Part shown: positions 26,260-35,143 of the stretch, one piece after another
Layout of the letters: every line of letters starts with the position of its first letter
How positions within the stretch are numbered: position 1 is the first letter of the stretch
Assembly (NCBI RefSeq): GCF_029051685.1
Contig: NZ_JAACFT010000016.1
Span: 1 to 64,000, forward strand
Direction of reading: 5' to 3'
From: Bradyrhizobium sp. CSA207
Lineage (GTDB): Bacteria > Pseudomonadota > Alphaproteobacteria > Rhizobiales > Xanthobacteraceae
DNA length: 64,000 bases
The notes under the pieces: model-generated
The model's input: the letters and a program-made list of their open reading frames with translations, nothing else
Database searches by the model: none
Told to the model about the DNA's origin: nothing
Position numbers and translations under genes: made by a program

Positions 26260-28062
26260 TTACCGCAGCGGCTTCTTCAGCAGCGAGAAGCGGTCCGGAT
26301 CGAGCCCCATCGAGGGCTGCAGCATCGGCGCTTCGGCGCTCGCCAGCGTCTTCGCCGGCGGCGCCGAGAACACCGGATCGTTCGGCACGTCGCGCTGCGA
26401 GGTGGCGCCGCGCCAGCGTTCGAGCACGGCACCGACGAAATGCATGTCGTGACCAGCGGTCACGGACGGAACGCTGCTGATTGTGGCTTCGCCGCGCGGC
26501 AATTGGTGCGGCGGCACCTCCTTGAAGCGCAGCCGCGTCGGCAGCGCGACGCCTTCGCCGAACGCCAGCACCTCGCGGGTGCCGAGCGAGGGCACGAAGG
26601 ACAGCAAATTCGCGGCCGCATCCGACACCGCGGCGCGCAGCAGCGCCTGGTCGCGTTCGTTGGCAAGACGCATCGTGAACAGCGTGTTGCATTGGGAGAT
26701 GATGGTGGCGTCGAGCTCGGCCGGACGCTGGGTGATGAGGCCGAGATAGACGCCGTATTTACGGCCTTCCTTGGCGATGCGCGACACCGCCTTGCGGGTC
26801 GGCCCGAAGCCGACATTGCGGTCGGCGGAGGCGTAGCGGTGGGCCTCCTCGCAGACGAACAGCATCGGCGAGACGCCGTCGCTCCACAGGCCGAAGTCGA
26901 AGGCCATACGGCAGAGCACCGAGACGACGGAATCGATGACTTCGGCCGGGAAGCCGGCGAGCTGCATCACCGTCATCGGCTTGCCGTTGGCGGGCAGACG
27001 GAACAGATGGCTGATCACTTCGGCCATGGTGTCGCCGCCGACATTGGCGTTATCGAACATGAAAGCGTAGCGGGGGTCGTTGCGGACTGCCTCGATGCGG
27101 GAGATCAGTTTGTGATAGATGATGCGCGACGAGCGGTTTTCCAGCTTGCCCATGCGCTCGTCGATCAGCGAGATCAGGTCGACGAGGCGGTACGGCACCG
27201 GCGTGTCGATGGTGAACCCGATCTGCTTGGGATCGATGCGCTTCAAGCCGATGCGGTCGGCGTTCTGGTACTGCGTGTAGACGCCCTTGGCGATCGGGAT
27301 GACCTCGGCGAGCACGTCGAGCTCCTCGGGCACGCCGGCGCGGCCGGCGAACAGCACGTCGACGATTTCCTCAAAGTTGAACAGCCAGAACGGCAGCTTG
27401 AGGTTTCGCGGGTTCAGCACCAGCGCGCGGTCGCCGAAGCAGCGGCCATATTCGTTGTGCACGTCGAGCAGGAAGATGCGCAGGTTCGGGCGTGCCTTGA
27501 GGATCTCATTGAGCAGCAACGAGACGCCGGTCGATTTGCCGACGCCGGTCGATCCCAGCACCGCGAAATGCTTGGACAGCATTTCCTCGACGTCGACATA
27601 GGCGATAACGGAGCGGTCCTGCTGCAGGAAGCCGACATTGATCTGGTCCGATCCGGTCGGCGCATAGATCGTGCGCAGCTCCTGGCTCGTGATCAGGTCG
27701 ACCGAATCTCCGATGGTCGGATAATTGGTGACGCCACGCTGGAATTTGGCCTTGTCCGACGCATTGAGGATTTCGCCGAGCAGATCGACAGACGCGATGG
27801 CGATGTAGTTGTCGGCGCTCGAAAGATTCTCACAGGACACCTCGGTGATCATGGCGACGATGACCGAACTGGCGCAGCGGATGCTGACGAAACGGCCTAC
27901 GGTCGCCCGCACCTCCGAGATCGGCATTTGGCTTTCCGCCAAAAGCCCGACCCGGGCGAGCGATCCGCGAACCGAAATCACGCGTCCAAAGGATGTCACG
28001 ATGGATGAACCTGGCAAGAACGAGGAGATTTGCTCCCAGACTATGCCCGGCCGTCGCTGCAC
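26260..28062 (-). CDS. HerA-type hexameric ATPase (DUF87)
   Basis: An ATPase of about 580-600 aa. A HAS-barrel-like beta domain occupies the first ~130 residues. Walker A is GSTGVGKST near residue 170, Walker B is LFVCEEAHRYA near residue 395, and an Arg-finger-like QRPAELD follows near residue 430. HerA proteins translocate DNA and usually work with a NurA nuclease in archaea, but no NurA is adjacent. The family is common as a single gene in alphaproteobacteria. GTG 27999 (VTSFGRV) is a plausible true start and would shorten the protein by 21 residues. Confidence 0.85.
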   Translation of the reverse strand: MQRRPGIVWEQISSFLPGSSIVTSFGRVISVRGSLARVGLLAESQMPISEVRATVGRFVSIRCASSVIVAMITEVSCENLSSADNYIAIASVDLLGEILNASDKAKFQRGVTNYPTIGDSVDLITSQELRTIYAPTGSDQINVGFLQQDRSVIAYVDVEEMLSKHFAVLGSTGVGKSTGVSLLLNEILKARPNLRIFLLDVHNEYGRCFGDRALVLNPRNLKLPFWLFNFEEIVDVLFAGRAGVPEELDVLAEVIPIAKGVYTQYQNADRIGLKRIDPKQIGFTIDTPVPYRLVDLISLIDERMGKLENRSSRIIYHKLISRIEAVRNDPRYAFMFDNANVGGDTMAEVISHLFRLPANGKPMTVMQLAGFPAEVIDSVVSVLCRMAFDFGLWSDGVSPMLFVCEEAHRYASADRNVGFGPTRKAVSRIAKEGRKYGVYLGLITQRPAELDATIISQCNTLFTMRLANERDQALLRAAVSDAAANLLSFVPSLGTREVLAFGEGVALPTRLRFKEVPPHQLPRGEATISSVPSVTAGHDMHFVGAVLERWRGATSQRDVPNDPVFSAPPAKTLASAEAPMLQPSMGLDPDRFSLLKKPLR

Positions 28063-28299
28063 AAACGGTTAAACGGCAAGCGCGGGTGCTTCGTTAAATC
28101 CGCGACAATTCCGCCGGTAGGATTTGTACCCGATACATATTTGCGGGCAGAAATGGCGGGAAAAAGCTGCATTTTCAGGTCAGTTGACCGAAACCGCTCT
28201 TAAGGAAGACTTTACCATTCGGGCAGCTGGCCGGGCTTTCGTGCTGCAAAGCGGCTGCCGGCCGCGGCGCCGGTTGCGGTACAGGATCGTTTTGGTTTG
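28063..28299. other. Non-coding region upstream of the HerA-type gene
   Basis: No gene is seen. It contains a short palindrome GGTCAGTTGACC at 28178-28189. This is the only upstream region for the minus-strand HerA-type gene, so its promoter should lie here. Confidence 0.35.
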
Positions 28300-28334
28300 T
28301 TGACGGGACCTAATCATTTGTACATTAGTACAAA
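28300..28334 (+). promoter_or_regulatory. Promoter with palindromic operator TTTGTAC-N4-GTACAAA
   Basis: TTGACG at 28300-28305 is followed by a perfect 7-bp inverted repeat, TTTGTAC (28317-28323) and GTACAAA (28328-28334). The -10 would overlap the operator (TACATT 28321-28326, a short 15-base spacer). The arrangement and most intervening bases match 49107-49141 upstream of the TetR gene, so the same TetR protein probably controls the extradiol dioxygenase that follows. Confidence 0.65.
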
Positions 28335-28444
28335 TAATAGCGACCGTCAGTCGTGCCTGGATACCTGCGCACGCATTGCCGTTGCGCGCCGTGCCCGATT
28401 GCGCGATCCGGTGCCTGGATCGCAGCTACGCCTTGGAGGAGACC

Positions 28445-29413
28445 ATGCAGCCCGAACCGATCCTGGATCTCGCTCATCTCGGCCACATGGAACTGCTGAC
28501 GCCGAAGCCGGATGAGAGCCTGACATTCTTCGTCGACGTCATGGGCATGACGATCAGCGGGCAGAAGGGCGAGTCGGTCTATCTGCGTGGCTGGGACGAT
28601 TACGAGCGCTATTCGCTCAAGCTGACGGCGTCGAAAACCTCCGGCATGGAGCACATGGCGCTGCGCGCGCGCAGTCAGCAGGCGCTGGAGCGTCGCGTCG
28701 CGGCACTCAAGGGGTCGGGCTTCGACATCGGCTGGATCGAGGGCGACATGGGGCAGGGACCGACCTTCCGCTGCCGCGATCCCGATGGCCACATCGTCGA
28801 GCTCTATTACGAGACCGAATGGTATCAGGCGCCGCCGGAGTTGAAGCCTGCGCTGAAGAACCAGGCGCAGCGCTTTCCCGCGCGCGGCGTCAATGTGCGG
28901 CGCCTCGACCACCTCAACTGCCTCGCCGTCGACATCAAGGCCAATCGAGAATTCTTCGAGAATTATCTCGGCTGCCGCCTCACCGAGCAGATCGTCCTTA
29001 ATGACGGACGGGAAGCCGCGATGTGGCTGACGATGTCAAACAAGAGCTACGACTTCGCCTATTCACTCGACCATTCCGGTTTGCCCGGACGTTTCCACCA
29101 CGTCACCTACGCGCTCGACAGTCGCGAGGAGATTCTTCGCGCTGCAGATATCTTCCTGGAGAACGGCGTCCATATCGAGACTGGGCCGCACAAGCACGCG
29201 ATCCAGCAGACCTTCTTCCTCTACGTCTACGAGCCCGGCGGCAACCGCGTCGAAGTCGCCAATGCCGGCGCGCGCCTGATCCTCGCGCCGGACTGGAAGC
29301 CGATCGTATGGACGGAGGAGGAGCGCAAGAAGGGGCAGGCGTGGGGGTTGAAGACGATCGAATCCTTCCACACCCATGGCACGCCGCCGGTGGAGGTTAA
29401 GAAGCACGGCTAA
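28445..29413 (+). CDS. Extradiol ring-cleavage dioxygenase, two-domain VOC type (catechol 2,3-dioxygenase-like)
   Basis: A protein of 322 aa with two VOC domains, at about residues 9-135 and 152-290. The catalytic C-terminal domain keeps the 2-His-1-Glu iron site: His in RRLDHLNCLAV, His in RFHHVTYAL and Glu in NRVEVANAG. It should open the ring of a catechol next to the diol using Fe(II) and O2. ATG 28445 follows GGAGGA at 28435-28440. The substrate is unknown. The promoter-operator suggests control by the TetR at 49146. Its end overlaps the nicB end by four bases (convergent). Confidence 0.85.
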   Translation: MQPEPILDLAHLGHMELLTPKPDESLTFFVDVMGMTISGQKGESVYLRGWDDYERYSLKLTASKTSGMEHMALRARSQQALERRVAALKGSGFDIGWIEGDMGQGPTFRCRDPDGHIVELYYETEWYQAPPELKPALKNQAQRFPARGVNVRRLDHLNCLAVDIKANREFFENYLGCRLTEQIVLNDGREAAMWLTMSNKSYDFAYSLDHSGLPGRFHHVTYALDSREEILRAADIFLENGVHIETGPHKHAIQQTFFLYVYEPGGNRVEVANAGARLILAPDWKPIVWTEEERKKGQAWGLKTIESFHTHGTPPVEVKKHG

Positions 29414-32400
29414 TCAGCGGATGCGCGCACGCGTGTGATCGTCTCGCGCACGCCGGTCCAGGCAGGCTTGTCCGGCGCGAACTGCCCGCGCAGGAAAGTG
29501 ACGAGCTCTTCGACCTGCGCGTCGCTCATGCTGTGCCTGAAGGCCGGCATGTAGCCGAGGTCGCTGGAGGCAGGCTCGCTGATGCCGTGCAGGATCACCT
29601 GAACGAGATTGTCCGGTGTATTGCTGTGCAGATTGCTGTTGAGCGCGAGCGAGGGCCGGCTGCCGAACAGCGGCAGACCGCCGACCTCGTGGCAGACGGC
29701 GCAGGCGCCCTGATAGAGCCGCGCGCCGGTGGACGAGGCGAAGGTGACTTGCGTGGCGGCTTCGAGGCTGGCGGCGAGCGTATCCTGCGTCTGCGCATTG
29801 CTCGCGGCATCGTTGAACGAGCCAAGATAGACCGCCATCGCGCGAATGTCCTGGTCGGGGAGGGCGGCAAGATCCCTGACGACCGGTGCCATCGGTCCGG
29901 CGGCGACGCCGTGATAGCGCGAATGGCCGGTGCGCAGATAGGCGAAGAGGTCGTCCTGGCTCCAAGAGATCGGCGCATGCGAGAGCGAGGTGAGCGGCGG
30001 CGCCTCCCAGCCCTCGGCAAAACCGCCGGCGAGATAGGCATCGCGCTGTTCGGCGCCGAGCGCGTTGCGCGGTGAATGGCAGCCGCTGCAATGGCCGAGG
30101 CTCTCGACCAGATAGGCGCCGCGATTCCAAGCTTCCGACTTCGCGGGATCGGGCTTGAACTCCTTCGTCTGGTGGAACAAGGCGTTCCAGCCCGCAAGCA
30201 GCGGGCGCAGATTGAACGGGAAGGCGAGCGCGTTAGCCGGTGCCGTCGCACCCACTGAAGGCTGTGCCATCAGATAGGCATAGAGCGCCTGCATGTCGGC
30301 GTCGTTCGTCCTGGAAAAATGCGTGTAGGGGAAGGCGGGGTAGAGCTGGCGGCCGTCGCGATGAAGCCCGTCGCGCATCGAGCGCTCGAAGGCGGGATAG
30401 GACCAGGCGCCGATACCGGTCTCGACGTCGGGCGTGATGTTGGTCGAGTAGATGATGCCGAACGGCGTCTCCAGCGCCCGGCCGCCTGCGTTGAGCGCAC
30501 CGCCGAGCGTGGTGTGGCACTCCGCACAATTGCCGAGCGCCGCCAATTGCTGACCGCGCGCGATGGTCGCGGCGGAATAGACCGACGCATCTGGCCGCGC
30601 GATCGGCGCGATGGCGCGGCCCGGAAGACACGCCGCACCGATGCCGATCGCAGCCATGACGACTGCCGCAATCGTCGCGAAGATGCCGGTTCGCCCAGCG
30701 AGCGGATTTTGCCAGACGCGAGACGACTGCGGAGTGGCGGGCGCGGGCAGCGCCTGCGGTGTGGCTGCCGTATCGCCGTGCAGCCCCTTGAGAATGCGCT
30801 CGGGCGTAAACGGCGGCTCGCGAAAGCGCACGCCGGTGGCATCGAAGATCGCATTGGCAATCGCCGCTGCGCTCGGCACCGACGCGGATTCGCCGACGCC
30901 GAGCGGCGGCTGGTCCGGCCGCGGCAGCATCAACACGTCGATCTTGGGCACGTCGGGGAAGGGAATGATCGGGTAGGCGCCCCATTCCCGCGCCGCCACC
31001 GCGCCGCGCTCGAACGGGACCTCTTCCATCAGCGCGCGGCTGGTGGACTGGATGACGTTGCCGTGGATCTGGTGGCGGACGCCGTCCGGATTGATCATCA
31101 AGCCGGAATCCTGGCCCGCGACGACCCGCGTCACGCTGACTTCGCCCGTCGTCTTGTTCACGGCGACATCGGCAACCCAGGCCGACCATGCCGCGCCATA
31201 GCCGGGAAACTTGCTGTGGACGTAGAGCGCGTAGGCAAAGCCGCGCCCGTGCACGACCTCGCCATCTTTCTCTTCACGCACCGGCCGCGGCGTCCAGCCC
31301 GCCCGCTCGGCGACCGCGTTGACGAGATCGACGGCGCGCTGGTCCTTCAGATAACGCAGGCGGTATTCGACCGGATCGACGCCGGCCTCGGTCGCGAGCT
31401 CGTCGATGTAGGATTCATGGGCAAAGGTGTTCGGCAGCGCCGAAACTCCGCGGAACCAGGCCGCGCGCACGATCGGCGCCATGTCATGCGCGACGACGCG
31501 CATGTGGTCGTAGTCGTAAGGCGGGATCGCGGTGCGGTCGCCCATCTGGAGCACGGCAGGATCCGGCGAAATCCGTCCCGTCAGCAACAGCGCCAGCGTC
31601 GGCGCGGCGTTCGAGGGGTAACGCGTGGCGAGATCGTAGCCGGCGACGCTGCCATCGGCGTTCAGGCCGCCATTGACGTCGATGAGCTGCGCGGTGCCCT
31701 TCGGCTCCCAGGCGTGCTCCTGCTCACGCGTCAACTGCACGCGTACGGGCCTGCCGACCGCGCGCGACAACAGCAGCGCGTCGGCGGTGACGTCATCGGC
31801 GCAGTTGCGGCCGTAGCACCCGGCCGCCTCCAACCGGTTCACCTCGATCTCGCTTTCGGGTCGCTCGACCAGCAGAGCAAGGTCGCCGCGCAGCAAATGC
31901 GGGTTCTGCGTGCCCGACCAGACCCGGATGTTGCCAACTTGAAAATCAGCGACCGCGCAGGAGGGACCGATCGAGGCGTGCATCTGGTACGGCCACACAT
32001 AGGTCCGCGGCATCGGCTTGGCCGCGCCGGCGATCGCCGCGGTCACGTCGCCCTTGTCGATCAGTGTGCGCGGTGTCGATGGATTGGCGCGCAGCGCTCT
32101 TTCGAGATCGGCGAGATCTGGCAGGGTAGGCGTCGGCTTCCAGCTCAGCTTGAGCTGCATGGCGGCCAGAATTGCGTTCTCCTCGCGCTCGGCGACCACG
32201 CCGACGAAATCGCCGATGCGCACGACGGCGACGAGGCCGGGGATGTCGCGGACCGAGGATTCGTCGACAGCCACTAGGCTGGTGCCGACGAACGGTCCGG
32301 CATCGACGCCTGCATAGGGCGGACGGATGACGCGGCCGTGCAGCATGCCGGGCACGCGGATGTCGTGCACGAAGGTCAACCCCCCCGTGGCCTTGGCGGG

Positions 32401-32940
32401 CAGGTCGACGCGTGGCATCGACTGGCCGACGATGGCGTAATCGCCAACGGGCTTGACGGCGACGTCGTCGGCAAGTTCGAGGCGAATAGTCTCGCCGCCG
32501 ATCAACTCGCCATAGCTGACGCTGCGATTATGCCCACGGACGAGGCCGTCCTCGATCGTGAGTTCGGCAGCCGGCAGCTCGAGCCGCTCCGCCGCGCGTG
32601 CGACCAAAAAGTGCCGCGCCTGCGCAGCCGCTTTGCGCAGCGGCACGGCGGTGATCTGGATGGTTTCGCTCGCGATTGTCGCGCCCTGGTTCGGCACGAT
32701 AGCGGTGTCGCCGAGCACGACGACGACGCGCGCAAAGGACACATCGAGCTCTTCGGCCACGATCTGGCCCAGCGCGGTGCGGATGCCCGTGCCGAGATCG
32801 ACATGGCCATTATAGGCGGTGACGGCGCCATCCGCGCTGATCCGGACGAAAGTCTCGGATGTGATCTCGTCTATGGTGCGGACGACGACAACCGAACCCG
32901 ATGGCCGCTCAGCTCCGGTCGGATGCGGGGAGGCCATCAA
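29410..32940 (-). CDS. nicB: Nicotinate hydroxylase large subunit: molybdopterin domain fused to tri-haem cytochrome c
   Basis: A protein of 1176 aa, close to the length of Pseudomonas NicB. Residues ~1-740 form the xanthine-dehydrogenase-like molybdenum-cofactor domain in its isoquinoline-oxidoreductase/NicB form (for example GHVDLGTGIRTALGQIVAEE). A single membrane-like helix lies at about 750-775. The C-terminal cytochrome domain has three CxxCH haem sites: CAECH near 805, CSGCH near 950 and CAVCH near 1078. Together with NicA it hydroxylates nicotinate to 6-hydroxynicotinate and passes electrons to the respiratory chain. Its start overlaps the nicA stop. The 6-hydroxynicotinate reductase gene lies across the divergent promoter, which supports the substrate. 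Confidence 0.87.
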   Translation of the reverse strand: MMASPHPTGAERPSGSVVVVRTIDEITSETFVRISADGAVTAYNGHVDLGTGIRTALGQIVAEELDVSFARVVVVLGDTAIVPNQGATIASETIQITAVPLRKAAAQARHFLVARAAERLELPAAELTIEDGLVRGHNRSVSYGELIGGETIRLELADDVAVKPVGDYAIVGQSMPRVDLPAKATGGLTFVHDIRVPGMLHGRVIRPPYAGVDAGPFVGTSLVAVDESSVRDIPGLVAVVRIGDFVGVVAEREENAILAAMQLKLSWKPTPTLPDLADLERALRANPSTPRTLIDKGDVTAAIAGAAKPMPRTYVWPYQMHASIGPSCAVADFQVGNIRVWSGTQNPHLLRGDLALLVERPESEIEVNRLEAAGCYGRNCADDVTADALLLSRAVGRPVRVQLTREQEHAWEPKGTAQLIDVNGGLNADGSVAGYDLATRYPSNAAPTLALLLTGRISPDPAVLQMGDRTAIPPYDYDHMRVVAHDMAPIVRAAWFRGVSALPNTFAHESYIDELATEAGVDPVEYRLRYLKDQRAVDLVNAVAERAGWTPRPVREEKDGEVVHGRGFAYALYVHSKFPGYGAAWSAWVADVAVNKTTGEVSVTRVVAGQDSGLMINPDGVRHQIHGNVIQSTSRALMEEVPFERGAVAAREWGAYPIIPFPDVPKIDVLMLPRPDQPPLGVGESASVPSAAAIANAIFDATGVRFREPPFTPERILKGLHGDTAATPQALPAPATPQSSRVWQNPLAGRTGIFATIAAVVMAAIGIGAACLPGRAIAPIARPDASVYSAATIARGQQLAALGNCAECHTTLGGALNAGGRALETPFGIIYSTNITPDVETGIGAWSYPAFERSMRDGLHRDGRQLYPAFPYTHFSRTNDADMQALYAYLMAQPSVGATAPANALAFPFNLRPLLAGWNALFHQTKEFKPDPAKSEAWNRGAYLVESLGHCSGCHSPRNALGAEQRDAYLAGGFAEGWEAPPLTSLSHAPISWSQDDLFAYLRTGHSRYHGVAAGPMAPVVRDLAALPDQDIRAMAVYLGSFNDAASNAQTQDTLAASLEAATQVTFASSTGARLYQGACAVCHEVGGLPLFGSRPSLALNSNLHSNTPDNLVQVILHGISEPASSDLGYMPAFRHSMSDAQVEELVTFLRGQFAPDKPAWTGVRETITRVRASAD

Positions 32941-33419
32941 TCACCGGCCTCGGCAAGCTGGCCGGACGCCCGCATCACCGCACGAACAATCTCGACATGC
33001 GTGCCGCAGCGGCAGAGATTGTAGCGTAGCGCCGCCAGTACCTCCTGCTCGGTCGGTCGCGGATTGATCGCGAGCAGCGCCTTGGCGGTCATGATCATGC
33101 CGCTCAGACAATAGCCGCATTGCGCCGCCTGTTCGTCGATGAAGGCCTGCTGGACCGCATCCGGCTTGTCACGCGTGCCGAGTCCTTCGAGCGTCACGAT
33201 GTTGCGTCCTTCGCAACCGCTGATCGGAATGACACAGGCACGTGCCGCGGCGCCGTCGATCAGGACGGTACAGGTGCCGCATTCGCCAAGGCCGCAGCCA
33301 TATTTCGGACCGTTGAGCGCCAGATCGTTGCGCAGCACGTAGAGCAACGGCGTCTGCGGCGCGGCCGCGACGTCGTGGATGCTGCCATTCACTGTGAGGC
33401 GGATCGGTGGCTGCGTCAT
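32937..33419 (-). CDS. nicA: Nicotinate hydroxylase small iron-sulfur subunit
   Basis: A protein of 160 aa with two [2Fe-2S] clusters. A plant-ferredoxin-type site is seen at GCGLGECGTCTVLIDG with a later Cys, and the all-helical site is CGYCLSG followed by CRCGTH. It carries electrons from the molybdenum site of NicB. Homologous small subunits serve isoquinoline and aldehyde oxidoreductases; the fused tri-haem partner and the hnr/ena context favour nicotinate. ATG 33419 is chosen, but TTG 33431 is also open, and neither has a well-spaced ribosome site. Confidence 0.87.
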   Translation of the reverse strand: MTQPPIRLTVNGSIHDVAAAPQTPLLYVLRNDLALNGPKYGCGLGECGTCTVLIDGAAARACVIPISGCEGRNIVTLEGLGTRDKPDAVQQAFIDEQAAQCGYCLSGMIMTAKALLAINPRPTEQEVLAALRYNLCRCGTHVEIVRAVMRASGQLAEAGD

Positions 33420-33489
33420 CCTCGTTCCCAAGTCGGCTCGTCAGGCCCCGCGACGACACGGTCGCAAAAACTGTCGGTCGTGACGATAC

Positions 33490-33505
33490 CGTTTGTACAC
33501 AAACG
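33490..33505. promoter_or_regulatory. Palindrome CGTTTGT-AC-ACAAACG, likely operator for nicAB
   Basis: A 7-bp inverted repeat with a two-base centre lies 71 bases upstream of nicA. It resembles the GTATAC operators at 33640-33659 and 43377-43394 (12 of 18 positions by eye). A NicR-like MarR protein encoded at 41466-41921 is the probable binder. Confidence 0.55.
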
Positions 33506-33612
33506 TGCAAGTCGGCATGCCGCAGTGCAGCGCAACTGCTCGCTTTGTGGACAAAGGCGGGAGGCAAATGAGAGTTTATTCGGCAGCGGCGTCTTTTCAC
33601 CGGCACCGCCGC

Positions 33613-33659
33613 TTGACAGCCATCCGGAGCGCGCGCAACATCGTTCGTATACGAATGAT
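33613..33659 (+). promoter_or_regulatory. hnr promoter and GTATAC operator
   Basis: TTGACA at 33613-33618 is followed 17 bases later by CAACAT (33636-33641), a weak -10. The operator ATCGTTCGTATACGAATGAT at 33640-33659 (20 bp, one mismatched pair) lies over the expected start point, which is a classic repression layout. The core TCGTTCGTATACGAATGA differs at only two of 18 positions from the site at 43377-43394. Confidence 0.65.
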
Positions 33660-33685
33660 AAGCCCCGTGATCCGCTGGCTTGCAC

Positions 33686-35143
33686 ATGGTGACTGAAACG
33701 ACGAGCGCCGCCACCGACAAGATCCGCTGCGATGCCTGTCCGGTGATGTGCTACATCAAGCCGGGTGCGGCGGGCGCCTGCGACCGCTACGCCAATCATG
33801 ACGGCAAGCTCGTCCGCGTCGATCCGCACGTGATCCTCGAGCGCACGGTGTCCCAGGGCGGCAAGCTGGTGCCGTTCAGTCGCACCGAGGATTGGGACGG
33901 CAAGATCGTCCACGAGCCCTCGACCTTCGTGACCGCGATCGGTGCCGGCACCACCTATCCCGACTACAAGCCGGCGCCGTTCATCGTCTCAGCAGAAGTC
34001 GACGGCGTCGATATGGTGACGGTCGTCACCGAGGGGATCTTCTCCTATTGCGGCGTCAAGGTGAAGATCGACACCGACCGCTATCTCGGGCCGGAGACCG
34101 CGACCGTCCGTGCGCAGGGCGAGGCGGTCGGCCACGTCACGACCAGCGAATACGGCTCGCAGATGCTGTCGCTCGGCGGCGTGCATCATCTGACCGGCGG
34201 ATCCAAGAAGGAGGGCCGCGTCACCTGTGACACGCTGATGGATCTCGCCAACTGCAAGGCGGTCGAGCTCACCATCGACGGCGGCGCAAGCGTGGTGGTG
34301 CAGGCCGGCCAGTCGCCGATCGTCAACGGTGTCAGGGAAGAGCGCATGCGCGTCGGCTGCGGCTCGGCGACCATCGGCATGTTCGCCAAGCAATGGCACG
34401 GCAAGGTCGACGAGGTCGTCGTAGTCGACGATCACATTACCGGCGTGCTCAGCGAGCACCAGGCCGGCAAGCTGCTTGATATCGCCGACACCGGTATCAA
34501 GATGAAAGGGCGCCGCTCGACGCCGGGCCGCTATTTCCAGGTCGCCGATCCCGGCACGGGCTGGGGCGGCACCAACATTTCCGATCCGCTGGCGATCCTC
34601 GGTCCGTTCGATGCCAAGCAAGCCAGGCCCGGTCTGACCATGCTGATGGTCTCCACGACCGGCGAGCATTCGTCCTACTACGTGCTCGACGAGGCCTTGA
34701 AGCCGGTCGAGACCGAGATGCCTGCCGATTTGAAATTTTCGGTCGAGCGCATCCAGGAGAATTGCGAACCGGCGCTGTGCACGGTGCTGTTCATGGCCGG
34801 TGCCGGCGGCTCGCTGCGAGCGGGCGTGACCGACAATCCGGTGCGGCTGACGCGCTCGGTGAAGGACGCGCTGACCCGCGTCAGCAGCGGCGGCGCCCCG
34901 GTCTATGTCTGGCCCGGCGGCGGCATCACCTACATGGTGGACGTGACGCAGATGCCTTCAGGCGCGTTCGGCTATGTGCCGACGCCCGCGCTGGTCGCGC
35001 CGATCGAGTTCACGATGAAGCTGTCCGACTATGCCGCGCTGGGCGGGCACATGGACTATGTGAAGCCGCTCGCCGAGGTGAGGGGTGGCGATGATGTTCG
35101 TCAGTTGCCCTGGCAGAATCCGATTCCGGGACATCGGGTATGA
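33686..35143 (+). CDS. hnr: 6-Hydroxynicotinate reductase
   Basis: A protein of 485 aa. It starts with a four-Cys cluster motif, C15-x2-C18-x3-C22-x9-C32 (RCDACPVMC ... GACDRY), fitting one [4Fe-4S] cluster. The long remainder is characteristic of the 6-hydroxynicotinate reductase family first found in Eubacterium barkeri. The enzyme reduces the pyridone ring to 1,4,5,6-tetrahydro-6-oxonicotinate with reduced ferredoxin. The neighbours nicAB and enamidase are the steps before and after. ATG 33686 is preferred to TTG 33680, but no good ribosome site is seen. The stop overlaps the next start (ATGA). Confidence 0.85.
   Translation: MVTETTSAATDKIRCDACPVMCYIKPGAAGACDRYANHDGKLVRVDPHVILERTVSQGGKLVPFSRTEDWDGKIVHEPSTFVTAIGAGTTYPDYKPAPFIVSAEVDGVDMVTVVTEGIFSYCGVKVKIDTDRYLGPETATVRAQGEAVGHVTTSEYGSQMLSLGGVHHLTGGSKKEGRVTCDTLMDLANCKAVELTIDGGASVVVQAGQSPIVNGVREERMRVGCGSATIGMFAKQWHGKVDEVVVVDDHITGVLSEHQAGKLLDIADTGIKMKGRRSTPGRYFQVADPGTGWGGTNISDPLAILGPFDAKQARPGLTMLMVSTTGEHSSYYVLDEALKPVETEMPADLKFSVERIQENCEPALCTVLFMAGAGGSLRAGVTDNPVRLTRSVKDALTRVSSGGAPVYVWPGGGITYMVDVTQMPSGAFGYVPTPALVAPIEFTMKLSDYAALGGHMDYVKPLAEVRGGDDVRQLPWQNPIPGHRV

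Noticed and set aside
25472..26692. Apparent 406-codon protein ending with the AhpD-like domain
   Set aside because: The N-terminal 211 codons read the wrong frame of the HerA-type gene and a repeat; the real gene starts at 26059.
28178..28189. GGTCAGTTGACC palindrome upstream of the HerA-type gene as an operator
   Set aside because: Arms are only five bases, with no second copy in the window and no regulator gene nearby.
30319..32277. Plus-strand open frame of about 650 codons inside nicB
   Set aside because: Antisense shadow of the nicB molybdopterin region; Arg/Gly/Asp-rich translation without domains.
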